This document shows, one piece after another, positions 47,861-61,400 of a stretch of 64,000 nt of DNA; the stretch's first letter is position 1; each line of letters begins with the position of its first letter. A program made the position numbers and the translations under genes. The DNA is taken from assembly GCF_036373705.1 (NCBI RefSeq), contig NC_089863.1:8706357-8770356 (forward strand). The letters run 5' to 3'. This DNA comes from Amia ocellicauda (Eukaryota; Chordata; Actinopteri; Amiiformes; Amiidae). The notes below the pieces were generated by a model. It ran no database searches. It worked only from the letters and a program-made list of their open reading frames with translations, and was not told the DNA's origin.

Positions 47861-50800
47861 GACTGGTGACAAATTAAAGGAAGAACCTGAATACCTGAGT
47901 GGAGGAACATAATGAATGCAGATGCCTCCAAACAGGTGTACTGCATGATACAATTAAGCAATTAACATCCTATCATGCTCTGTGGCATGTATAAAAATGC
48001 TGAGCGGGCCCAGTTGACCTAGAGTTTAGATCAACATGGCGGTTCATAAACCCCTCATTACAAAGACAAATGCATATTTGAGAGTCCAGTGGTGCAAACA
48101 CCATAGGCAGTGGTCTACAGAGATGTGGGAAAAAGTTATCTGGTCAGATGAGTCATCCTTCACCATATTCTGCACAAGTGGGTGAGTGCATGTGTGGTGA
48201 CACCAAGAGAACAGTACAGGCCTGACAGCTGGACCCCTAGAGTGAGGGGGTTCGGATGCTCTGTTATGCTGCAGGGGGCATTTTCCTGGCATGGTTTGGG
48301 TCCACTTGTCCCCTTAGAGGAAAGGGTCACTGCAAATCAATACAAAGTTATTCTGAGTGATCACCTTTATCCTATGGTGACACATTTCTATCGTGATGGG
48401 AGTGGTCTCTTCCAGGATGACAATGCCCCCATCCACAGGGCACGAGAGCTCACTGAATGGTTTGACGAGTATGAAAATTATGTGAATCATATGCTATGGC
48501 CTTTACAGTCACCAGATCTCAACCCAGTTGAACACCTATGTGAGATTTTGGACCGACGTGTTAGACAGCGCTCTCCACCACCACCATCAAAACCCCAAAT
48601 GAGGGAATATCTTTTGGAAGAATGGTGTTCATCCCTCCAGTAGAGTCCAGACACTCATACAATTTGTGCCTAGAATATTGAAGCTGTTCTGGTGGCTCGT
48701 GGTGGCCCAACACCTCACTGAGACACTTTATGTTGGGTTTTCCTGTAATTTGTCACCCGTCTGTATCTGTGTATATTAATTTTTTTCCTAAAATGCTTCT
48801 ATATGAAAATGAATAGATATTAAACAGTACATTTTAACTAATGGTCAGTGTCGACCCTGTTTGGTGTATAATAACCACTCAATGTTCAAAAAAGTTTTTT
48901 AGGTCATTAATATACTTTTGGTTTACTTCTCAAACCAATATACACTGCATAATTGTCTACAATGGCAAGTGTTGGCCATAGACTGCTGTACCACAATAAA
49001 AAGACTCAGCTGTGATTTAGACATTTGATGAGAAACAAAATGCTAAATATACACATGATGTAGAAACATGTCTTACTTGTGAAGACCTTTGTGGACACAG
49101 CCGTGCTTTGGTCTCCGTTCTCCATCGCTGTGGTGACACTGATCGTGTACTCTCTTCCAGGCTGGAGGTCAGTAAAAACAGCACGTCTGGATGTAGTTGG
49201 AGCAGAACAGGTCCGATTCTCAGAGTTGCAGTGCGATACCATGAAGCTATGTGGGATACTATCCATACCAGCAGGTCCGCTCCAGCTAAGAAAGACTGAT
49301 TGAACATCCACTTTGTCTACGTTCAAATTTCTTGGTGGAGATGGCTCTGGGAAAACAAGGATTGTTTTCAAGATGTTATGCAGTTCCTTTTTTTCAAGTG
49401 AAATCTGTACAATTACTTGTGTATGTCCTACAATCCTCTTGGTATTATTTTAGAAAAGATTAATGTAAAGAAGAAACTGAATCCAAAATATAATGTAACA
49501 ATCTGTTTTAGAAATGGAAAACAGACAAGCAGACAGGAAGAACAGTGCAGTTATGATCTAGACCACTTTACTAAACTTCAAATTCTGCTTTAAGTAATCA
49601 ATTAGCAAAACATTTAAACTTTCTGTTCATTTTCCAAGGGGTTGCTCTTGGTATTTTTCATGCCATACCCATAAGGAAGAACCATATATTTACAATATAA
49701 AAAAACATATATTGTAATGAAGAACTGTGTGTCTTTCCCTGTGTGTCTTGTGTGAACAAGGTCTCTGTCTTACTGGGCTGCGGTACTGTGCTATAGTTCA
49801 ACCCTGATACCCAGAAGAACATGGTTTGATTAGAACCAGTTTTCACCAGTTATTTGGGCTTGATACATATCTCTCTCGATTATTTGGACTCAGTAGTATG
49901 GTATAATATATTTAAAATGTATATTTGTTATATATATGTCATATAAATGCAACATATATAACACATTTGTGAAAAGTAATATATGATATATTAACACTAA
50001 ACAGATTATAAATGTATCCATTCCTGCTGTGGTTCATAAATAATATATACATTCATTTTGGCCATACATTTTAAATATACGTTTCATATATATTTCAAAC
50101 AACGTCCAATTGTGTGGTATTTTAAATATATTAATATATGTATAACTGCTTTTCCATATATTTTACATTTATGGTTCTTCTGTACACATAGTGCCTATAT
50201 TGAGAAAATACTTTTTTGACACCGAATAAACTGCATAAATAGTGTTTATGGAAAAACTTCTGAATTAACATTTAATGATCTACACCCATTAACTCAAACA
50301 CACATCATACACAAAGTAAAATGGTGTTGTCTTTCTTATTCCTGCTTATTCTTGACTATCTTAATTACAGTAAGGGTGCAAATGTTCAACGTACTGAAGA
50401 AAAAGTCTGTAAACCTCATAATTACTCTTATCACAGATCAATTCTTACTTGTGTTGGCACTGGTGTAAAGGACTGTCTTCTTCTCTCTTTTGTTTGGTGT
50501 AGTGGTGACAGTGAATTGATAAACACTCCCAGGTCTCAGGTCGGAAATAACAATTGAGTTGGAAGTTGTAGAGGAAAACTTCTTAGCATTTTCAGAATTC
50601 TGGTACGACACAATAAAGGTTTGCTTGATTCCATCGATATGAACCAGCGATTTCCAGCTGAGTGTTACTGAGGTGGTGTCCACACCAACTACACTCAGGT
50701 TTTCAAGTGCAGACAGTTCTGGGGAAGACATAAGTGGTTTATATTAGTTACATACATATGCAATGTAGCACCATTTTCTAAAAAGTACTACTAGTAACTA

Positions 50801-51682
50801 ACAGGCAACTATTGCAAATGGCATTGAACAGATAACAGAACACAGATAATCTTGCTTGTTTGCTATCGTGATACACAAAATTAAGTGCAAACTTGAAGAG
50901 TCAATAGTGCAACATCAGAGCTTCAGCAGAGCAGGGTGGACGATCACATTTTCACTGATAACACCAGAAACCCACAGATGTCACTGTCTTCCACACACAG
51001 GCTTTTACTTTAATTTATATCCATTCATGTGGATAATCAAACCATTTTCATGTCAAAACCATTTGGTAAAAACCAAAGTTATCAACTTTCTGTAGTACCC
51101 TTCTGAAAGACCTGAGGTTTTGTCAAATTTAAATACAATAAATGACATATCAGCTCTGCATAAATATTCAAGTGTATATGAATATATATATATATATATA
51201 TATATTTCTTTGAATGGAATATGTAAAATGTTGTTGTATATTTCTGTCTGTCTGTCTCTCTCCCACTGCACACCCACTTTGTCTGGTTCCACGTGCAAAA
51301 CACGTCGAACCACTCTCCCCCACAGTCCTTTGTGCATCCCAGAATGCTTTGCATAGGAAGCGGTGACGTCGCCCCAATGCTTGGTAACTCCACCCTCCAA
51401 AGGAGGAAGAGGAAGTTACTGAGCCAATCCACATGCACATCCGGGACACTGCCCTCTGCTGATTGGACATTATGCTCCTTTTGTTTAGAACTGTATAAAA
51501 ATGCAAACCCGGAAGATTTAGAACCAAGCATTTCTCAGGGAGGTGGTTCCCCAGGACCAGGCAGTGTTTGGCAGTTTGGACTTTTATAGATCGTAGCATT
51601 TTGAAATTGGTGTATTTTTTCAGAAATGTCTAACAAACATTGCACAATACTTTAGAAACAACATTATTTACCAAAATATGTG

Positions 51683-51715
<33 letters not shown>

Positions 51716-52422
51716 GCATTCTGCTTAGTGTTCTCAAACAAATAAATGCATACACTTGTGATTCTGTGATCTGAGTGACCTTCCAGTACCTTATAGTACT
51801 TTCAGAAAGATTACTATCATGTTTACACAAGAGTACTCGCAGAAGCCCACTTCAATAATAGTTAGGGCTGTGCTGGTATATGGTATACCACCTCACTGCA
51901 ATATCAAGCCCACACCACGGTGAAAAATAATTGATCATCAATACTGCCGATTTTGTTTTGTTTTTAAAAAAAAGCTGTGCTTTATAACCTCCGGCTGCAA
52001 CAGAAAATATAGCAAATAAAAATATTTCAAAACAAATGACACACCGGAATAGGTGTCTGTCAGGTTGCTCACAGCTGTAAGATCATCACATTTCCAGAGC
52101 AACTGTCTTTGAGCAGACCTGTTTGAAGATGCTGCTGGAGTTTCACTGAAACTTTCAGTAATTCTGGCGCTTCAATCATGGTGTCTCCCGTGTATAGGTG
52201 TAGGTCTAGGGGGGGTGTTGAGAGAACATTAAATTCCCCCTCCCCATCACGAAAGCCTGGCTCCATAGGCATAAGGGACGCTTCCCACCCAGTATTGACA
52301 GCGTCCCCCCTTAATAAAAAAATGATGCCACTCCCCCTTCACTCGACAACTGCGCACCCCTACCCACCCACCCTTGACAATTTTTTTTTAAGTTGCAAAA
52401 AACTACTTCTTATTATTCAATA

Positions 52423-52483
<61 letters not shown>

Positions 52484-55400
52484 CTTATATGGGTAAAGCT
52501 TTTTCTGTAAAATAAACTAATTGAGATGTGTTATTACAGTTAGGTTTAATTCCTCATAGCCCATAGAGTTTTAGTTTTTCTATTTTAGTCTTATTTTTTT
52601 AATTGTAGGCTATTTTAGTTTATTTTAAGTATTATTATTATTGGGGCTCCAACACGTTGATAATGTGATTGGACTATTGCTAATAATACTATTAGGCTCC
52701 CATTTAAGATTGCAGCTCCAATGCGATCATTGTTAAGTTGGACAAGGGGCAGGATTAAAACAAAGATCTGCGGAAGAGTCGCAGGAGGAAATCTCTCAGC
52801 TCATCTTCTCACTGAATTAAATCTAAAATATGAGGCCCTGCGAGCGGGGAGGAGACGTGTATTGCCGCGTGGCTTCCAGGATGGGCGGGCAGCACGAGAG
52901 ACACCGCGAGCCAATCACTGTGTCTGAAACTGAAGGGAAACCGAAGGGTGGAAGTGGCAGACAGTCCTGCAATCAGTCTTTAAAGCATATAAACACAGCG
53001 ATCTGGCGCTCCATGCTGTAAATCAACAACATTAATCTCCCCACTGATACAAAACTACAAGCCTGTACTTCGCAGTGGTTACAAATATGAGTAGAAGAAA
53101 AAATTATTAAATAAAAACCAAAGCCGCCATTGATGACAGCTGTGTAGTTATTTTTTTATTCATATTGCTGTTGTTGTTGTTGATGTTATTTATTTATTGG
53201 CAGACACCCTTATCTAGGCGTTATCTATTAGAGGGTGGATCAATGGTGATGTGTTAGATGAATAAGAGATGAACACTGACAAAAGATGTAATGCAGAAAC
53301 CAGTGTTCAATGTTTACACGTACATGTTAAATATGATTGTGTTACACAGCTATATTTACACTTGTACCATTGTCTGAATTGCATATCCATACATAAATAC
53401 TCTTTACAGTACACAGCTTTGTGTATTGTGTGTGTGTCAATGTAACAGTGCACACCAGTACAGTGAAAACATAGTTACCAGTTCCACTTTGTATACTGTG
53501 CCTGGGATGAAGCTGGATTTATTTATTTATTCATGTAATCCACCCACTGTACAGTGCACAAACCTCATACACTGGATGTGTTGGCTTGCAAGTTAGGCAA
53601 CCATATGCCTGTACAATTTTCCATAGATATAATTCAGATGTCTCCATATGCTTTACTAGCGTAAATATTCATATTAGCAATTATACAGTATGTTTACACT
53701 ACAGCCGCTTTGACAGCAGTGCCATTCGATGCAGTCTCTTAAAAGTCGCCTTCAATCCCATATTAGAGAGAGATGCATTAATTATTGAAAACCTACTGAT
53801 TTGTCCGAACATCGATTACAAAATGCATACATTAGACTACACATTAAATCTGGGCATCTACACATTTAACCTTTTCTGTTACATGTAAAACTTTAAACTA
53901 ATACCAAATGTATCATGCATGGAAACCCCCCCTTATATACGATATAGTCTGAATATACACCGTTCAGCCATAAGAATATGACCACTGACAGGTGAAGTGA
54001 ATAACACTGATAATCTCGTTATCATGGCACCTGTCAGTGGGTGGGATATATTAGGCAGCAAGTTGATGTGTTAGAAGCAGGAAAAATGGACAAGCGTAAG
54101 GATCTGAGCGACTTTGACAAGGGCCAAATTGTGATGGCTAGACGACTGGGTCAGAGCATCTCCAAAACTGCAGCTCTTGTGGGGTGTTCCCGGTCTGCAG
54201 TGGTCAGTACCTATCAAAAGTGGTCCAAGGAAGGAAAAGCGGTGAACCGGCGACAGGGTCATAGGCGGCCAAGGCTCATTGATGCACGTGGGGAGCGAAG
54301 GCTGGCCCGTGTGGTCTGATCCAACAGACGAGCTACTGTAGCTCAAATTGCTGAAAAAGTGAATGCTGGTTCTGATAGAAAGGTGTCAGAACACACAGTG
54401 CATCGCAGTTTGTTGCGTATGGGGTTGCGTAGCCGCAGACCAGTCAGGGTGCCCATGCTGACCCCTGTCCACTGCCGAAAGCGCCTACAATGGGCACGTG
54501 AGCATCAGAACTGGACTACGGAGCAATGGAAGAAGGTGGCCTGGTCTGATGAATCACGAGTTCAAGGTGTTGACTTGGCCTCCAAATTCCCCAGATCTCA
54601 ATCCAATCGAGCATCTGTGGGATGTGCTGGACAAACAAGTCCGATCCATGGAGGCCCCACCTCACAACTTACAGGACTTAAAGGATCTGCTGCTAACGTC
54701 TTGGTGCCAGATACCACAGCACACCTTCAGAGGTCTAGTGGAGTCCATGCCACGACAGGTCAGGGCTGTTCTGGAGGCAAAAGGGGGACCTACACAGTAT
54801 TAGGCAGGTGGTTATAATGTTATGGCTGATCAGTGTACATCACGAAATGAGTATGAGTTGTTTTTTTGCAGATATTTTCTTGATTTAATACAGCGAAAAT
54901 GTAACCACTCCTACTGTATTGTTGTGCAGGATTAAAAACAACTTAAACCAGCCGCTAATAGCAAACTACACAACTGTACTGGGATTTACATTAAAAAAAT
55001 TGAAGAAAGTGCCATCTAACTAAAAGTGAAACCAGGCCTGAGTGCAGTTGTGTAGTTTTCTAGTAGTGGCTGTGTGACAATTGTGTTTTATCTTGTCTCT
55101 TTGTGCAAGAAAACAGTTGCGAGAAGTTAGTTTTGCAGCGCAAATCATGTTAAATTTAATACCACGAAAGCTTAGCAGCGCAATTTCCATTTGCAGACAT
55201 GTCGCTAATGCTTTTGAGAGCCACTCGCAGTGCCAACATTTTTTATTTAATTCTGTCAACATGTTGGGATTTCTGTCAGGAACATCCACACACTACATGA
55301 CTGAAATCACACATTTGTAACTCTTAAAACAAAAAGTATTTGGAACCAAGTCATTTACATATCATTCTTTTAATATTTATTTCAATGTAAATAATAAAGT

Positions 55401-58400
55401 TTGGAATTTTAAGCCAGCCATTACTTTATAACACTTTAAAATATATATTTGCCAATGGAGTAATGTACACATTGTGCTTTTAAAATCTTTATTTTATTCT
55501 GTTTGTGTGTATTTGTTAATATGTTTAGTTTGGATTTGTGTAGTTCTACTGTTTGACTGAACAATAAAACATATTTGGAAAGTGAATTTGAAGAGTCTTC
55601 CTACTTCTAGACGAGTTTCAGAACAACACCCCGCCCCGCCCACCGGTACATTCTTCTACGGTATGTCGATATTAATTATAAAAACTCTGTCACCGGCACA
55701 GCCCTAATAATAGTGTTAACATGATACCACTTCCTAAAGGTATACAGCACCATTTGAGACCACAGAACACATAAGTACTATAACAGAATAGTGATAATAT
55801 TCCCTGTTATACTTCCTTTATTCTACCTTTTGCATTTTCTTGCTTCTTGCCGGCAACTTCATCTTCAGAAACCATTAAACTCTCCTGGGCATCTTCGAAT
55901 TCCTGAAAACACACAAAAAAACATGTCAATGAATGTAAAAGAATTTGAGAGAAAAAAATATCCTGACATGTTTTACGATTCCTGAATGATTTAATTCACA
56001 AATTTACAAACCATAGTACTTCAAGAAAGTGATTTATGATAAGAACCCGACACCTAACAAGAGGATTTTGCACATCTTTTGTTTTGTTTCTAGTAGTCCT
56101 GAGTATTATTTGTCCGTCTATCTAACCATCAGCATTCATTAAATAAAATAATTAAATCTTAAAGGATGAAACCAGGTTTAATGGAAAGTGCTCTCACCAC
56201 AGCTTCCTCACAGAAGTCTATCTGTATTGACGAAGCATCGATTTCGCTTTCATGTAGTTCTGACTGGGTTTGGGATGATACTGAATTACTCTCTGTGTTC
56301 ACTTTCAGTCTTCCTTCATCTGCAAATGAATACCACAGCTAGATTAACATTGATATAAACAAAATGCAACTGCAGACATACAATCCATGGGCAAACACTT
56401 TAATTTAACAGTTATTTTTAAATTGAAGTTAACATGTTAATTAAGGATTAAAATAATTCTATATTAAAGTTTGTAAGAAAATATGCAAATACAGTATGTG
56501 TACGTACAGAAAATTCATTAGAATGCTACATTGGCTCTAGCTGTGTTGTCATGCATACGAAATCAAACCATTGTGACTTATTATCTATGAAATGAGCGTC
56601 TACTGTGTTAAGCATAAACTGACACTATTTAAAAATAATAAAACAGGAAAAAGTTATAGAATGAGTGGAACTTTGTTACTATGTTGTTGTTCATCTTCCA
56701 CAAATAGTTGCAATACTATAGAAGTAATATATTACTACCTTTTGCGACATCAGAGGTTTCACAGTGAATGGTTTTGTGGTCTGTGTGAGATCTTCTGACT
56801 CCACCGTCATCTACCCTTTGACTGGCATCTTGGAAATCCTTGAAAATATAATCTGAGAATGTGAGGTATTTAACCAGTTTATATCTGGTTTTGAGGTTTA
56901 AAATTATCATAACATTGATGATATTTAATGTAGTTATCTAAACCTGCCTGAAAAAACTATTTTGGTGGTAGAGGGCTAATTGTGCAGGGGGCCATTAAAG
57001 GGATACTTCAGTATATGATTCGGTATATTATTTCGCAAATCGCTGACTCTCACTCTCCTTTCGATTGTTTTATTTTTGATCTAAACATCCATTATTCCAC
57101 ATTTCCTCGAAAATATTCTTGTGACGTTTTCAGGTAAATTTGTAGATGTTTCCATATCCATTTGGTTTGAAGCTGGTGGGAGTGCTTCTCCCTTCAACCT
57201 GGTTACACTGCATCCTGGTTGAAATAAAAATATCAAAGTTTGAGCACTAGTAATGCATCTATTACAATTGTTTACCTAATTTCAAAAATGTCTATTTCAT
57301 TGGGAATATACTTCCTGTCACTAAGCAGTGTTTTCTACTTCCAGAAAAGCAACATCCCCAACTAGTTTTGCAATGATCTGAAGTTACACACTGCACAAAT
57401 CTTTACAATGCCATGCATATGTACAAATAGGGGTTATGTCATTTAATAAATGAAAGATGTTTTTCAAAATTATATTGAAGTCATTTTCCACCTTGCCCAG
57501 CTACAACCCTCAGTTTGGAGGGATGGCCTGATTTAGACAAGTGTCTGGGAGGTACAATGCACCATCCATGTCCTGATGCTTGAGAAGACATGTCCCAGGC
57601 ATATTCAGACTGTGCTCTTCTCCTGACCTTTTCTATTCAACGACTTTATCGCTGACCTGCTTGGCCTTCATGGTTGAGTCTTTACTTGAAATTCACTACC
57701 TGACTACCTACCTGTTTTGATTCTTACATCATGAGAACCACTACAAATGCAGACAGACAGAAGACATTCATGTAATTGGGTGGCTCATTAAAGTCGCTGT
57801 AGAACATTATGTAATTCTTGAGGCGGGTTTAAATATCCCTTCATTCATGGGATGTTTTCATTTATTTACTATCAAATGGCTACTCACGTTGACTACACAG
57901 TAATGCCCCTAGTAACCTCATCTAACGCTTCATTGTTTCTGTTTCATATTTATTGGGATTAAAGTGAGCTCCCTGCTTGAACCATCACTTTTTTATTTTC
58001 TTTCATAGCATGCAATAGATCTACCTCAAGTACAAAGCATTTCATGTTAATTGGAAACCGTGTGCTTTCCAAAACCATTAAATATTGAAAAGGTATATAA
58101 TTATATTAAAAAAAAAATCGAATTGAACATTGTCATTTGGTGGTTAAAACTGATACAGTATAATAATAATAAAATAATAATAATAAAAAAATACCTTCTT
58201 TATTTTCATCGGATGCTGCATATTTAATGTCTCTTGTTTCAGTTTGAAGTCTTTCGTCTTTGGCAGAAATATTATCTTCAGCTTTATCATAACTATTTTT
58301 CAGTCCCTTTAAAACACAACAAAAATCATATGTAAACACTATAAGGAAAATAAATACTATATTTTAATATTTCAGTACTGTGTCAATCTACTTCCACGTG

Positions 58401-61400
58401 CTTTGTTCAAATGTCTTTGATGATTCAGACAATAGAAATTGATTTTTCATTGGGACAGCTTAAAGCTAACATAGTTCATTATCTAATTTATTTATATTTT
58501 TAAAGAACATACAAATCTTACACACTTCTATAATATAGAATTTGCTTTCACATATTTATTGACTATCAATCATTCTAACAAGTATGTTGAGTTCTGAAGT
58601 AAGACAAACATTTGGTGGTGTTCATGTAAACTTTTACCCATAAATTAACAATATAAGAATGAGCAAAGGAAAAGGGAAATGTTTTCACTACCTCCTCCTC
58701 CCCAGGGGCAGCACGGTCTCTGTGTTTGCCTGTTGCAGTCTGACACGCTTCTCTGCTCTTAGTCACGTCCTTTTCCCGCTCCGATTGGACTGAAGGATCT
58801 GAGTCTGGGTCCATTTCTGGGTCCACACTGGATCCACTGTGAGCTGCTTCCTGGATTGCTAATTCAACCACAGAAGCATTGCACTGAATGAAAGTCATGA
58901 AACCGATATAATCACAATTGAAAAAACATATAATCATATAAACATGTTATCAACCCTGTACCTGTCAATTGTTGAGCCCTGTGCATTAACCCATGTGTCG
59001 TTCACAGCATTCACCCTGTACTTTATCGATTTATTTATACTGTACGAGCTAAAATATGTTTAATCCTTTTATTATTGTTCTTGCAGAAATGTATTATTAT
59101 TACTTTTCAGTGATTTTCAGTGACTTGTTTTACTATGATACATAAAAAATGTCATCTCTCTACCGGAATAGTGTTTTAAGCCAACTGCATTAAAGACTTC
59201 TGTAGTCCTACCAACAAAGATGCATGAACATATTTCATGAAATACATGTTAGCCTGTATTGCATGTGTTGAATATCAGTGTTCAAACTTAATGTTGAAAA
59301 TGTACATTGGAACAACGAGAACACAATGAAAATACAATAAGTTAATGCCAGTATTTATTCTATGCAAAATGTAAATATATAAAACAATATATTTTACTTG
59401 GGGCCTGACAGATATATTTGAACACCGATATTATCGGCTGATATTGGCCTTTTACAGAAATATATGTATCGGCAGATATTCCACCGATAATGCACTGATA
59501 TAATTTCTCAAACTATTGGCTAAATATTAGAACATGATTTTTTCTACTGTTGTGTGAAATTACACATATAGCTTGGTCTTTGTTCTAATGTATAGAACAT
59601 GCATATTTTTAATTTTTCCTTGGCTCTCCCTTATTCTAATTTATTTAATGTATTTTTACAATGTTTGATTTGTGGTTGTTATTTATGATGAAAATTAATG
59701 TAAAGTTTATTATGTAAAATGTAAAAATCCTGCCTTCAGGGCATATTTTACACATTTTCTCTCTGACAGGGATTCATGCTTGAAAATGTCTGTTTTGCAT
59801 GAAATCATTTTGCACAATAATTTCACATGATGCAACCTTAGTTTGGAAAGGTTATTAAACCTGGAGAAGGCAATGCCCCCCCACGTCTTGCAATGTGGTC
59901 AATGGGCGAGCCGGCCTTGCATGTTATAGATTCCAACCTTATTGTTTTAGGTTTTTAATTTCAAATATATACTTCTGTAATTTAATCTATGTAAAATAAA
60001 TCAGTCAAAGATGTCAGCTTCTATCATAGTGAAAAGATCTCTGGGGCTCCAGCACAGCATACAAATGTTTACATCATTTTAACTGTCCTTAAATCTGCTC
60101 AAGGATCCTGCATATACAATATATGTGCTGCAAGTTGTATGTAAATCACAGTCTAATTCAACAGTGTTACAAGCAATCTAGGTGCAGGATATTCTTTAAT
60201 ATAGTTGTATCGGGTGGGACTGTGCGCTCTGGTACCGATTTGCTAATTGCATGTTTAGTGCTCCTTATAAGACAGGTGAAGCGTAGTGGCTAGAGAAACA
60301 GTAATGATCAGGACTCTCAGCAGCTGTACCAAGTTCCTGTTTTAGTTTCTTTCCTGTGCTGAAAGATGAGCCTTCCACATTGTTTATTATTAGTGTGATC
60401 TTGTTTAATTAATTTTACTAATATTGGTTATTTCCGTTTTATAGGTGACCTAACCATATTATTTGTATCTTTTTAATGACAACTTTTAAGGTAATTAAAT
60501 TGAGCTCATGAGATTTTAATCTTGAGCAGTTGTTAGTGGCGATGCATTTTAACTTGTTTTACAGATTTTATTGTAGGAGCGTCAGCCACTGTTTCTCATT
60601 ACCATTGTTTCTTTGTTTGTCTTTTGTTTTGCACTATTTTATCATTGAGACTAGTTAGGAATAACATGCAGTTCAGCTATCACTAGCCACTTTCATTGTG
60701 GTTAACACTAGATAGTGTTTTATGCATATTGGGCTTTGGTTGTTGGACAACAGCACAATGTAGGCAAAGACAGGAACCAAGGTCAAGAAACAGGCGTGGG
60801 GTTGTGGGATCAAGCGAACAACACTAACTAGGTAGTGCATAAGAGCGATGGTCAAAGAGAGGATAAGAATGGTCAATACACAGCAAGATCTACAGCCATA
60901 AACACTAAGCATTGCAAACTACTAGAGAAGGCAAGATTTTACAGAGAACAAAGGGGTATATATACAGAAAGCAGGTGAAGCAAGGAAATGAGGAACAGGT
61001 GTGCTAATGGATTGGGGAACAACGGGCAATAATTCAATTATGAAGAGGAATGGAAAAACAGGGAAGGTACAAGACTGGGGAAAATGGAAACCCTTGTGGT
61101 GAAATGTAGACATGACAGGAACCCCCCTCATGCTGTATACATGACAAATCTATTCATTCTTATCATTACTATCATCATCATCAGCATCATCTTGGGTTCT
61201 ATTTAAGTAATTTCTGTATTATACAGAAAAAAGGCAGGTCAAATGCACATAGCCAACGGCCTACATAATGTTTTTACCTCCTTTGCTTTCATTGGCTGCC
61301 GCATGATCAATGTCTTCTGCCTCAGCTGGAGCTCGTCTGTCTTTGCCGGAAACCAGCAGTTTCTTAAAAACACATAACATGTTTGATTAATACTATTGCA

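Larger units (their letters stand above)
51863..55706. mobile_element. 3.8-kb hAT-type element with 8-bp TSD
   Basis: Terminal inverted repeat TAGGGCTGTGCTGGT / complement ACCGGCACAGCCCTA, flanked by a perfect 8-bp target duplication ATAATAGT (51855-51862 and 55707-55714). It fills most of the intron between FN3 exon 1 and the small exon at 55827. No hAT transposase is recognised. It carries a nested Tc1 element (53958-54835) and a TA run (52427-52481), so it is either a decayed autonomous copy or a composite non-autonomous one. Confidence 0.85.
58859..61277. other. Long intron, repeat relics only
   Basis: It holds a 'TATCGGCTGATATTGGCC' repeat (59395-59530) and an LTR-like block (60765-61120). 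No exon recognised. Confidence 0.5.

Noticed and set aside
47771-47961. Open frames with poly-Ile-Tyr and poly-Arg-Glu runs
   Set aside because: They are translations of the CT/TA microsatellite.
57710-57740. 29-nt candidate for the missing A-type exon
   Set aside because: Its length has the right remainder and it has AG/GT borders, but the frame meets TAA after five codons and it lacks the acidic module sequence.
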